From: Euryodendron excelsum
Taxonomy: Eukaryota; Streptophyta; Magnoliopsida; Ericales; Pentaphylacaceae
Length of the DNA: 64,000 nucleotides
Direction of reading: 5' to 3'
Assembly (NCBI GenBank): GCA_033060915.1
Contig: CM065382.1
Coordinates: forward strand, 6,501,501 to 6,565,500
Part shown: positions 24,777-34,280 of the stretch, piece after piece
Layout of the letters: the number at the start of each line of letters is the position of its first letter
How positions within the stretch are numbered: position 1 is the first letter of the stretch
Position numbers and translations under genes: made by a program
Notes under the pieces: generated by a model
The model's input: only the letters and a program-made list of their open reading frames with translations
What the model was told of the DNA's origin: nothing
Databases searched by the model: none

Positions 24777-25259
24777 AAGAAACTTTTATCGAGTCATATG
24801 AGCTTAGTGTCGTAAGGTGTTCCTTGGGTTAAACAAGGGCATGTGGTGAAACCCCCAACTCGAAATCCCAAGACCGGTGCTGTTTCGGGGTATTTTTGGG
24901 CTTCTAGGGGCAAAACGGTCATTTTGACCAGAATTGGCTGGAAATGGTCAGGAATGGTTTGATATGTTGTGTTAAGTGTGTAGGGCTGTTCCAGGATGGT
25001 TTTGAGAGAGTCTTTTACCGTTTAACGAGGTTTGTGCCGTGCCAAGGCGCTCGGGGGCAAAATGGTCATTTTAATCGGAATGGGCCGGAATAGGACCAAA
25101 TTTGGACCAAATGGTGTGCGGGGGACGCCTAATGGTTTAGTAACATTTTGGAAGGATAGACTTATCATTTTGAGGGATTTTGAACTTTCCCAAAACGTGC
25201 CTAGAGGCCCAAGGGGCAGGTTTGGCCATTTTTCACTGAGTCGGGCTAGCAGGCGCCGG

Positions 25260-25605
25260 TGTTGACCTAGGTGTTGGTTCCCGAGACCGCCCGGTCTCGG
25301 AAAACTACCTGTGCAGTGTTGGTCTCTAAAAACACCTGTTCTTAGGGAACTACCTGTAGGGGTGGTGTTGGTTCCTAAGAACGCCTGGTCCCAGAAAGCT
25401 ACCTGGAAGGGTGGTGTTGGTCCCCGAGAACGCTCGGTCTCGGAGAACTACCAAATGACGGACATTCTATATTGGCGGGCTAGCAGGCGCTAGAAGTGAA
25501 CCATTTGGAATTTTTGATGAGGTGTTGGTTTCTGAGATCGCCCGATCTCGGGAAGTTACCTGGACGGCGTTGGTTTCCAGGACCACCGGTCTGAAAAACT
25601 ACCTG
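25260..25605. repeat. Degenerate 45-60-bp repeats carrying GAGACC/GGTCTC palindromes
   Basis: About six units share TGTTGGTT, then a palindrome, then AACTACCTG. Examples are CCGAGACCGCCCGGTCTCGG at 25281-25300 and CTGAGATCGCCCGATCTCGG at 25532-25551. In the second, both arms have changed so that pairing is kept. Confidence 0.75.
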
Positions 25606-25772
25606 GAATAATGGTGCTTATGGCTCCAGAGGGTCTTTGTGGGCCCGAGAAACGACCAGTTGACTGAATTGGAGATTGAAAGACTCGTCTTGAGCCTGCC
25701 TGTATTGTGATGTTGGAACCCAATTCCGGTCGGGCCAGAGATTGCTGAGTGGGCAAAAATGAAGTGCTTACA

Positions 25773-25777
25773 ATCAT
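25773..25777. other. Target-site duplication (right) of the solo LTR
   Basis: ATCAT, identical to 20806-20810. Confidence 0.9.
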
Positions 25778-26463
25778 ATTACTGAGATTTTCTTTACAAA
25801 TATTTTAAAATAGTAGCATTTTTCATACTTATTACACATAGGGCCAATTTGATAAGTTTTTTTTTTGCAAGTTTTTTCAAGTTAGCTTTTTCAGATTTTA
25901 AGCAAAAAAAAAAAATCTTAAAAAAAAACTTTGAATAAACTTTATCAAATGGACCCTCAGTATGTTTCAGTAAACGAACCACTAATCTATTACCAACTAA
26001 CAGGAGGAAAGAAAAGCAATACCAAGCTAAGAAAGATAAAAATAAATATAAAAAAATAGAAAGAAAAAAGACTGACCACCGAAGGTTTTAATAAAGCTAA
26101 GAAAGATACAAAGTGGTACGATTTGTAAATAGAATAGTACAAAGACTTCACATGCCATATTACTCTGAAGTCTCTATAATTTCTGCAACTCGATCTGAAG
26201 TCATTACCACACCCATATTACTCCTACTGTGCTAGCCACAGCTCAGTCGCCGGCTGAGGTAACACCTTAGCTGGAATCAGCACCACAGCGGCTGAAGTGT
26301 GATGTCAGTCCGTGTTAGTCATCAACCAGCTATTGACACTCGAGCTAACAACTTTCTTACCCTAATACATTTGATCCCAACATCTTTATTTTATTATATC
26401 GTTTATAGTTGAAGTCCCTTTCAAACAAAGCAAGTCTTCGCCTAAATGAGAGTTGCTGGTGGT
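25778..26463. other. Spacer between the solo LTR and the second P450
   Basis: AT-rich 3' flank of the second P450. It carries a short MITE-like element (25840-25958). No gene seen. Confidence 0.6.
25840..25958. mobile_element. Short MITE-like inverted-repeat element
   Basis: AGGGCCAATTTGATAAG on the left and GAGGGTCCATTTGATAAAG (other strand) on the right bracket about 120 bp of A/T-rich DNA. Confidence 0.55.
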
Positions 26464-28849
26464 TCAAAGGTTCTGATAGGCCTCGAGAGGAAGTCGCGGC
26501 GCGAGAACGACTTCGAGTGGATAAACCTTGGGCAAAGCAATGCCCAAGCCCTCAGTCATATCCACCGGCGCGTCCGTCGGCATCCCTAAGTTGAATCCAT
26601 GAAGCAAACGAGCAAGCGTCAGGTGAACCACCTGCAAGCCAAAAGTCACACCGGGGCACATTCTTCTGCCGGAGCTGAACGGAATGTACTCGAACTGCTG
26701 CCCCCTGAAGCCGACATTGACATGACCAGTGAGAAACCTCTCGGGCCGAAACTCGTCGGGTTCAGCCCAAATCCGCGGGTCTCTCTGCAGCTTCCACAGG
26801 TTCACGATTAAACGCGTTCCCTTCTGGACGTAATAGCCGCCGACGCTACAATCTTCCATGGCCTCGCGGGGGCCTGCTAGAGGTCCTGGTGGGTACAAGC
26901 GCAGCGTTTCCTTGACTATGGCTTGGAGGTATTTTAGGTTCGTGATATCTGATTCTTGCACCCAGTTGTCTCTTCCGACGATCATGTCCAGCTCTTCTTG
27001 CGCAGTTTTTAAGGCATGGCGGTGGTTTAGGAGTAGGGAGAGAGCCCATGTCAGTGTCTCAGCTGTGCTTTCCGAGCCGGTCAAGATGAGAATCTACCAC
27101 AATGGTTTGGAATTAATTTGAAAAGTCATACCAAAGAAAAGACACCAGAAGTTTGAACAGTCTTTAATTGAATAGTGACATTTTAGGAATAATCCTGTAC
27201 AAAAAATTTAACAAAATTTTTGGATTTGAATGACATGGATGTATTATATAATTTTAAAACAAAACACTCAAATAAGATAGCTCATAATTACAAAAATAAA
27301 AGATTTTTTTTAACAATATTTCTGTATGAATTTTCGGGCGGTATAACATCACCCTTTTCTTATTTTAGAGTTGAGTAATGCAAAAAAAACCTAAATGAGT
27401 AATGTTGTACAAATAGTATTTGTTATAGAATGATGTGTTTTGTTTATGATATTTTTATACCCACCGACTATTTAGGTTCATAATTTTGAAATTCTACTAC
27501 TATGTCATATTGATGGAGTTTTTTAGTACAACAATTTTGTAAGAATAAAATTTCTCATGCAAAATTTTTATACAAAATAATATGACTGATTTAATTTCAC
27601 TTTAAAATAAAACATCATTAAAAGGCTATTAGTTGCAACAATGTCTTCAACACATCATTTTGAGGGGCTGTACTCTATAACTATTATATAGACTAGAATT
27701 TTCCTAACATTAGACTTGGAGGAATAATTTTGCCAAGACTTGGTATTTTAAAGATTTAGAGGGCTGCACACCCAAAAAAAAAAATTACATTCCTGAGTCA
27801 AAACTGTAATGGAATGGATGATAAATTATTCATGAGCCTAACTTCTCGCATAGAAAGTCCATATGTTATAAGAGAGGAGGGATGTAGCGATGTACCAGTG
27901 TTGTTGCCTTGATGATGGTGTCACGCTTGTAGCCAGACATGATGGTATCCTCCGCAAGGACTGATAGCATCACATCTATGAAGTCACCTTGGCCACCAGC
28001 ATCTCCCAGTTCCATTCTCTTCTGAATATGTTCCAGCAGCCAACTCGCAAGAACTCCATCAATTTCCTTGGCTGTCTGCTTCATAGCTTTCAAGTACCCT
28101 CCAAAATCCATCCACTCAAGCCACGGAATGGCATCCGACACCACAAAGAGCCCGCTAAGATACAGCGCTTTCTTGATGGCTTCTTTGAAATGACCGTCTT
28201 CGGCATCGCTGTCCCCACCGCTGCAAGTGCTGACAGAAAATCGCTTTCCGGCCAGCATCCTCACGATTATATTGAACGTCAAGTGCTCAAACCACTTGTT
28301 CATGACGACCTTGGCAGGCGAATCCCCATTCTTCACGCAGAGTAAGTGAAGATCTTTAATGCACAAGTCCACTTCCGATCCCCGGACGTGTTTGAGCTTC
28401 TCGAGCTGGTGGGCTGTCAGAAGCTCCAGAGTGACCATCTTTCTAACGTCGCGCCAGTATGGTCCGTAAGGCGCTAGCGCAAACACGGCATGGTCGTAGC
28501 CCATGTACTTACCCACTGCCATAATCGGCCGCGATGCAAAGATGGTGTCGTGGGTAGTGAAGCACTCTTTTACGAACTCCCAACCACTCACCACTAGACC
28601 CTGGTGACTACCGAGCCGGAGTGAGAAAATGGGGCCGTATTTATCAGCCATGGCACCAAGCGTCCTGGCCACCGGGGCCTTACCCCCTAGGAGATGGAGG
28701 TGACCTATGATGGGCAATGCCCCAGATGGTTCAGGTGCTCTAATTGCAGACTTGCTTACTTCACTCTTAGCTTTGATTCTCTTGAAACAAAAATGGACCA
28801 ACAGAGCTAGAAGCCCTACAACTGCTAGCAAATGACTTAGAAATTCCAT
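26464..28849 (-). CDS. Cytochrome P450, CYP82 family (copy 2, CYP82D/G-like)
   Basis: Exons 27896-28849 (318 codons) and 26464-27093 (209 codons plus stop) join at phase 0 to 527 aa. It shares the start MEFLSHLLA and much of the exon 1 sequence with the P450 at 17342-20371, so the two are tandem duplicates. Landmarks: hydrophobic anchor, proline hinge EPSGALPIIGHL, I-helix TGSEST (323-328), K-helix ETLR (380-383), RPERF, and haem loop FSSGRRMCPG with Cys464. The I-helix has Glu-Ser where copy 1 has Asp-Thr. Ser at the oxygen-activating Thr position is seen in other CYP82D/G enzymes, so it does not mean loss of activity. A TATA box lies about 57 bp upstream of the ATG. Probably an intact ER mono-oxygenase of specialised metabolism; substrate unknown. 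Confidence 0.94.
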
Positions 28850-28905
28850 GGCCTTAGTATTGTAAAAAGTGGGTTGTACATAATATTATCTAAGGCTTGT
28901 GTGCC

Positions 28906-28913
28906 TATTTATA
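28906..28913 (-). promoter_or_regulatory. TATA box of P450 copy 2
   Basis: TATAAATA, within CTTATAAATAGGCACAC on the minus strand, lies 57 bp before the start codon. This implies a short leader of roughly 25-30 bases. Confidence 0.7.
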
Positions 28914-29488
28914 AGAGCTAGATTGACAATTAATTACAGACGCGTACACACTAGTCCGTCAATGGTGGAGAGCAAGGCCGTTAATGGATTTTGAGAGAGT
29001 TGCGCGTATCATGTGGTATCTAAGAGTAATTATCAAACTCTTGTATCACGTTATTATGTCTTCACTTCAGATATTACCCTGTTTGTTAAAAAAAAAAAAA
29101 AAAAATTCGGCCCTCCATTCTTGCTTTGCCATTCACATTGATTCCACGGGTATTTCTCCCATTTGTGTTGGAGAAAGATTCTTTTAAGTTTTCTTTCATT
29201 ATCAAGCTAATGTACAAGTTTCCAAGAACGAGGACATTGGACTATTGGAGTACAGGTCCTGTCATCACTCCATGTCACCCACTATTAGAGGTGGAGATTG
29301 GTTCTTCTTGTTGTCTCCTTGCTATTATTATCTGTACCCTAGCTAGTAGGAATGTAAGCATGATTGTAGCCTGTAGGCCCCTCAGAGACCAACCGTGGAG
29401 GTGGACACTTTTTTTTGGTTATTTCGGAGAGCGGAGAGAAGAGCGCCACTTAGTACTGAGTTTAACTTCATTATTCGACACATTTAGG

Positions 29489-29611
29489 ATGTGTGTGGAC
29501 AAAAATTGAGAAATAAAAGAGAAATTAAAAAATTAAAATAAAAATTATCTTTTATTTTATTATTTTATTATTTTTACTTTTTTTAAGATAATCTAAATTC
29601 CAAACACAGTA
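29489..29611. mobile_element. MITE-like element related to 13557-13680
   Basis: GATGTGTGTGGAC on the left and TACTGTGTTTGGAATTTAG (other strand) on the right bracket an A/T-rich core. Confidence 0.4.
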
Positions 29612-29902
29612 TTAACTACATAAGATTATATGAGAATCCTGTTTGCAAATTAAATTCCACAAGGATGCTTCACAAATAGAAATTTTGCCGATGTAGTGGC
29701 ACGCACCAGTGCTTAAAGAAATTCAAAGCAATCTTCCAAATCGAAAAATGAAAACTTAAAATATTGAATTTTTGGATGACGAGACAAGCTTGCTTTGAAC
29801 TCAGAAATGTTAACTTTATAATCAGTTCTCTTTGATTTTAAAAATTGCTATTGATTCATAGTTTTGAAAACCTTTCCTTGACTTCGCACCATGAACGGAG
29901 TC

Positions 29903-30180
29903 TTTAAGAGCCTGTTTCGAAGGAAGGGAATGAAAGAGAAAGAGAAAAAAAAAAAGAGAAAAGTAATTTTTCTTTTTTGTTTGATTTTATTAAAAAAATA
30001 AAAAAAAGAGGAAAAGAAGAGAGAGAAAGCGAGATTGATTTAAAAAAATATTTTATTTTTATTTTTTTCTTTTCTATTCTTTCTTTTTTAAATAAAATTA
30101 AATAATAAAAAAATAAACTATAATTTTTTCTTTTCTCTCTTTCGTTTTGTTTTTTTAAAATTTCAAACAAGTTGTAAAGT
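29903..30180. mobile_element. MITE-like element with GTTTxGAA inverted ends
   Basis: TTTAAGAGCCTGTTTCGAA and, on the other strand, ACTTTACAACTTGTTTGAAA bracket a purine/pyrimidine-rich core of about 240 bp whose halves are also roughly inverted. Confidence 0.45.
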
Positions 30181-30475
30181 CCTTTTTCCGGCTTAACTTG
30201 ATAAAAAATGGACCCTTCTGTTGGAGATTGGTGTAGCCTAGCTATTCGTACCAGTTTTCTTCTGTCCGGAATCAGGCAATGGCTACCTTACTTGGTCAAT
30301 GTTTTTGGCTTGAAAGGTCAATGAACAACCCAACTAACCTCTGCAATCTAGAAGTTCAACTCAACGTAATTTTCAGTCTCAATTAGGCTTTTGAATTTGT
30401 TTAGAGAAAATAAAATTAAAAATAAATAAATAAAGATAAAATTAATTGAAAGTAGATAAATTTTTACTTTTGTTT

Positions 30476-30920
30476 GGTGGTCGTTTGGAAAGAACTTCTT
30501 TCTGAATAAGCTATTTAAAAAAAAGCATAACGAATAAGCTAGTTTTAAAAAAAGTTTGGTTGAAATATTTGGTAATCTATTGAAAAAATTATTATTTTTT
30601 AGTTTCTAATTAAACTATTTGACACGTTTATTTGATTTTTTTTATATAAAAATAATAATATTGTCCTCAAAATAGTGGTGTTGCTGAGTGACAATAACGG
30701 TGATAGTGGTTGGTGAGTGACAACGATGATGGTAGCGGATGGGGTGGTGGTGGTGGGTGGCAATGGAGATTGGGATGGTAGAAGAAGCTAAAAAAGGTAA
30801 TAAAAAAAAGTTAGCTTTTTTTGAGCTAAAAAAAATCACTTAACCAAACATTTCATATTTTTTCTTTAAGTAAAACGCCGAATAGGCTCAAAAAAATAAG
30901 TGGTTCTCCAAGGGCCCTAA
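30476..30920. mobile_element. MITE-like element with CGTTTGGAAAG / GGGCCCTTGGAGAA ends
   Basis: Imperfect inverted ends lie about 440 bp apart, with AATAAGC..GCTTATT-type subterminal repeats. The interior has a GGTGGTGG-rich segment. Boundaries are approximate. Confidence 0.4.
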
Positions 30921-30956
30921 CAAAATGACAAAAAAGTAATGCAATTAGTGTGAGAC

Positions 30957-31190
30957 TTTGAGTCTGTTTGGAAGTGCTGCCAGTTTTTATTTTTTGTTGT
31001 ATGTTTCTGTTTTCTGTTCTTGTTTTTTATTTTTTATGGTCTAATGATAGGATTTATAGGTTACCGTTCTACTAAAAATACTATATCAATGTTGTAAAAT
31101 CAGAAAATACATTTATTTTAGTATTTTTTTTGTTATGTTTTAATTTTTAAAAAAACAAAAACAAAAAACAGTTTCCAAACAAACCCTCTA
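30957..31190. mobile_element. MITE-like element with TCTGTTTGGAA ends
   Basis: TTTGAGTCTGTTTGGAAG on the left and AGAGGGTTTGTTTGGAAAC (other strand) on the right lie about 230 bp apart, with TTTTTGTTxT-rich arms. Confidence 0.5.
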
Positions 31191-31297
31191 ATTTCCTTCG
31201 TTCCGTTAACCATTGGAAATGAATAGATGTACACAATTTCATTTTCTTTCTCTCTCCTTCACCAAGAAAATTGGTTTCAATAGTTGATCAATGCTGG

Positions 31298-31397
31298 GGA
31301 ATGTTTAATTATAAACGTTTATTATTTTGAGTAAAGAAGAAAATGCGGGAATGTTTAATTATAAACGTTTATTATTTTGAGTAAAGAAGAAAATGCG
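31298..31397. repeat. 50-bp exact tandem duplication
   Basis: A 50-bp unit starting GGAATGTTTAATTATAAACG is present twice head to tail with no differences. Confidence 0.9.
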
Positions 31398-31920
31398 ACA
31401 GAAAACATTTTTTTTTCTTTTATTTGTTTTCATCTTTTCTCGGATATCGAATGCTATATATGCATACAAGGCTAGAATACATGTTTTTTTTTTTTGGTCC
31501 ACCTCAACTAATCTTGAGACCTGTGTAGTACCTTATTTCACACAAATCAGATAATTATCAAGCCTTAAAATTCTAAAAGGAGTGCTTATTTGGAAAGTTA
31601 GATATATGTTCTCCTAATGTTCCATCTTTGGAGAGGTAGATATCTGTTTTTCTCATGTCGAGATTGGCTCCCCTCTAAATCTTAATATTCAAAAATTTTC
31701 AGACTTTCTATTTTACTATTCCACTTGTTAATAAATGAAATCTAACAGATAATGTTATTATTCGATTCAAACTTACGTTCTTATTTTATTAGTTTTTTTA
31801 ACGTTAAATAAAATCATGAGTTTAAATAAAATAGTATCATTCGTCAAATCTGAGTGACTAACACATAGTATAGTGAAATAAGAAATCTAAAAAATTATTA
31901 ATATTGAGGTCTATAGGGGA

Positions 31921-32168
31921 GCCAACCCCCCTCATATATGATAGAGTCAAAGAAAAATTGCTAATTTAAAAAAAATATTATATGTGACTGTCACAATAAT
32001 GTAATACCTAGCGTGATTTTGCCTTTGCGTCATTCATATATGACAACTCCCCCCTCGTGTATGATAGTGCCAAAAAAAATTACTACTTTTAAAAAAATAT
32101 ATTACATGCGATTGTTACAAAGTAATGCATATTGTAATTTTAGTGTTTGCGTTATTCATATATGATTC
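31921..32168. repeat. About 123-bp imperfect tandem duplication
   Basis: A segment running from CCTC(A/G)T.TATGATAG to TTCATATATGA is repeated once, at about 123-bp spacing, with scattered substitutions. Confidence 0.7.
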
Positions 32169-32917
32169 CAAAAATGTTAAAATTGTAGTGGTTGTCATAC
32201 AATGTAACCGTTACTCAGAAAAATTTGTCATTTTCCTCAGTGTGTAAAAGGAGTAGCATCTTCAACTATCACATGTTTGGCGCTTTCTTCTCTATATGCC
32301 TACCAATTACCGTGAAATCCTTCCAACCTTGACCACCGAATTGCCAATAGACCCTACTACTGTCTCAAAAATTATTCCCAAATTAACGTCTTCCTTCCCA
32401 CATATGCCGCTTTGGTGGACAATGAATGCCAGGCAACCCACGTTGGTATTTTTTTAAAATAATGTAAAACCTTCTGGGAGTTTTGTTCAAGTTGTCTCTC
32501 CCCCTTCCCCCATTATCAGATCTGTGGCAACTCAACCTTGAATCTACTGCCTCAAAACAATTATTGTTTGATACGGTTAGTTCTCCTCCTTCCTGCTTTA
32601 CACAACCAATTAATAGGGAAAAAAAATTCAAGCAGCCCCAATCTCAGCAATTAGGATTAGAAATTCCTTGGGTTAATCAATTGAAGGGGGCAAAAAAATC
32701 CAATATCGAGAGCCATTACCAACTAAGAGCAGAACTTCAAGTAGGATTACAAATAATGACTAATGATAGTGGATTAGAAATTCCTATTTTAGTTTACTTG
32801 TAAGCTCATGACTAATGATGCTCAGCAAAAAATAAACAAAACCATTGACTAAAAGATTGTAGACAACTATGGGAATGAAATGCTAACATGCAATTTGGGC
32901 ATAACATTTTAACAAAT

Positions 32918-33105
32918 AGGAATTGTTTGGATTAATTTATTTACTAGCTATTTAATTAGTTTTCTCAACTGCAATTCTAAATTTTTATTTTTATGGATTT
33001 CTAGTTTGGATTTTTGACTTTTTTTTTTTTTATACTAAAGATTACAAGTAAACGTTAGTAAAATTAAAATAATTGGTAAAAAAGTTGATCCAAACGAGAT
33101 TTTAT
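32918..33105. mobile_element. MITE-like element with GTTTGGATxAA ends
   Basis: AGGAATTGTTTGGATTAA and, on the other strand, AATCTCGTTTGGATCAAC bracket about 190 bp of A/T-rich DNA. Confidence 0.4.
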
Positions 33106-33404
33106 TCTCCTTTGTCAACAAACTTCTAAGTGCTTCGATAATACTGAAAAAGAAGAGTAATTTTGAGTGGAACTAATACTTGATCCTTGGAGCCCACCCC
33201 CCCCCAAAAAAAAAAAACATCTAATAAAAGAAGTAAAGAAAGAAATTTGTGTTTTAAGTAACAACTGAAAAATTCACAGAAACATAAACAAATTCAGTAT
33301 GAACTTCAAAATAAGCATAATTAATTTGGGAGAATTCCAAAATTTATTTTCTGATTCTTTTTGCTATAGGGTATCTTGACCGACTACATTCTTATGCAAG
33401 AAAA

Positions 33405-33935
33405 ATTATTCAATGTGACTGTCACACCACGTCGTCATCATGCTTATATATGATGTGACAATTTATTCATATAATACTACAAGTAGAGAGAAACAACACT
33501 TTTTGAGACATTATATTTATTATCCTAGTTGTATGGTAATTTTTTAAAATTTTAAAATTTTTACCACGTAAATAATGTCACAGATGGCACAATTAAATAG
33601 AACGTCACATCACATAAATGATACAGTGTGGCAGTCATCAATTTGAAACATTGCATGAACATGATTGGTAACAGGGGCATGAAAAGGGAGTAATTATCTA
33701 GGGTGACCATCACGCCGTGTTATTATATTTACATGACATGACATTCTCTTTAAATTATGACACGCATAAAAATTTTTACATTGCGAGAATTTTAAATTTG
33801 ACAACCCACCGAATGACTAGGATAATGTCTATAACTTTTTAAAAATATTGTCTCTCTCTACATAATAATATGACATTACATGAATAAATCGTTATACCAC
33901 CAACATAATTACGTGGAGTGACGGTCGCCCTTATA
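33405..33935. mobile_element. Possible long-TIR element with GTGACxGTCAC motifs
   Basis: GTGACTGTCACACCACGTCG near 33417 is inverted relative to CGACCGTCACTCCACGTAAT (other strand) near 33925. Both arms continue with (A/G)ATTTATTCATxTAAT. A third copy of the motif lies at about 33700. Boundaries are uncertain. Confidence 0.4.
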
Positions 33936-34280
33936 GTTTCTCGTGGAGAGGGATCGAACTTGGAAATTAAAAGCCTTGGGTGCCTTTTAAGATTTTGTAG
34001 CAAAGCGGATCAAGATCCCCTCTATTCGTAATTGGGCTGAATTACGAAAGTGAACGTTAAAAGCCCAAAGTTGCGCTCAACGGTCCCAAGACTCCCAAGT
34101 TCCAACCTCAATATCCATGATCCATCGTCTTTTTTCGAGTTTCGACTTGCTTTGCACACCGGTTTTTCTTCTCTGTTTTTCCTACACTGGTCGGAGTGAA
34201 GTTTCACTTTTCTATATTCATGGTTCGCTATTAAGTCAAGTACAATTTCAGTCTTTGCTAAAGGAGGGGAAGAAAAGAAT

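Larger units (their letters stand above)
20811..25772 (-). mobile_element. Solo LTR, about 4.96 kb, Ty3/gypsy Ogre/Tat-like
   Basis: The block starts TGTCGCGCCC, ends GTGCTTACA, and is flanked by a perfect 5-bp duplication ATCAT (20806-20810 and 25773-25777). TG..CA ends plus a 5-bp duplication define an LTR inserted by an integrase. No gag/pol frame, primer-binding site or second LTR copy is present, so it is a solo LTR left by recombination between two LTRs. I orient it on the minus strand because TATAAATAGAGG lies there at about 23950-23961. In that sense it also ends GGGGCGCGACA, an ending I recall from Ogre/Tat elements. LTRs of this size are typical of that lineage. The family name is from memory; the boundaries are seen directly. 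Most short frames inside it are not genes. Confidence 0.85.
28920..34280. other. 5.4-kb spacer between divergent P450 copy 2 and cyclin C
   Basis: AT-rich and packed with MITE-like inverted-repeat elements and tandem duplications, listed separately. Short frames such as 32483-32803 on the plus strand match no family I recognise. No supported gene. Confidence 0.6.

Noticed and set aside
32483..32803. 106-codon plus-strand open frame in the P450-cyclin C spacer
   Set aside because: Low-complexity codon content, no recognised domain, no splice partners and no nearby promoter signal.
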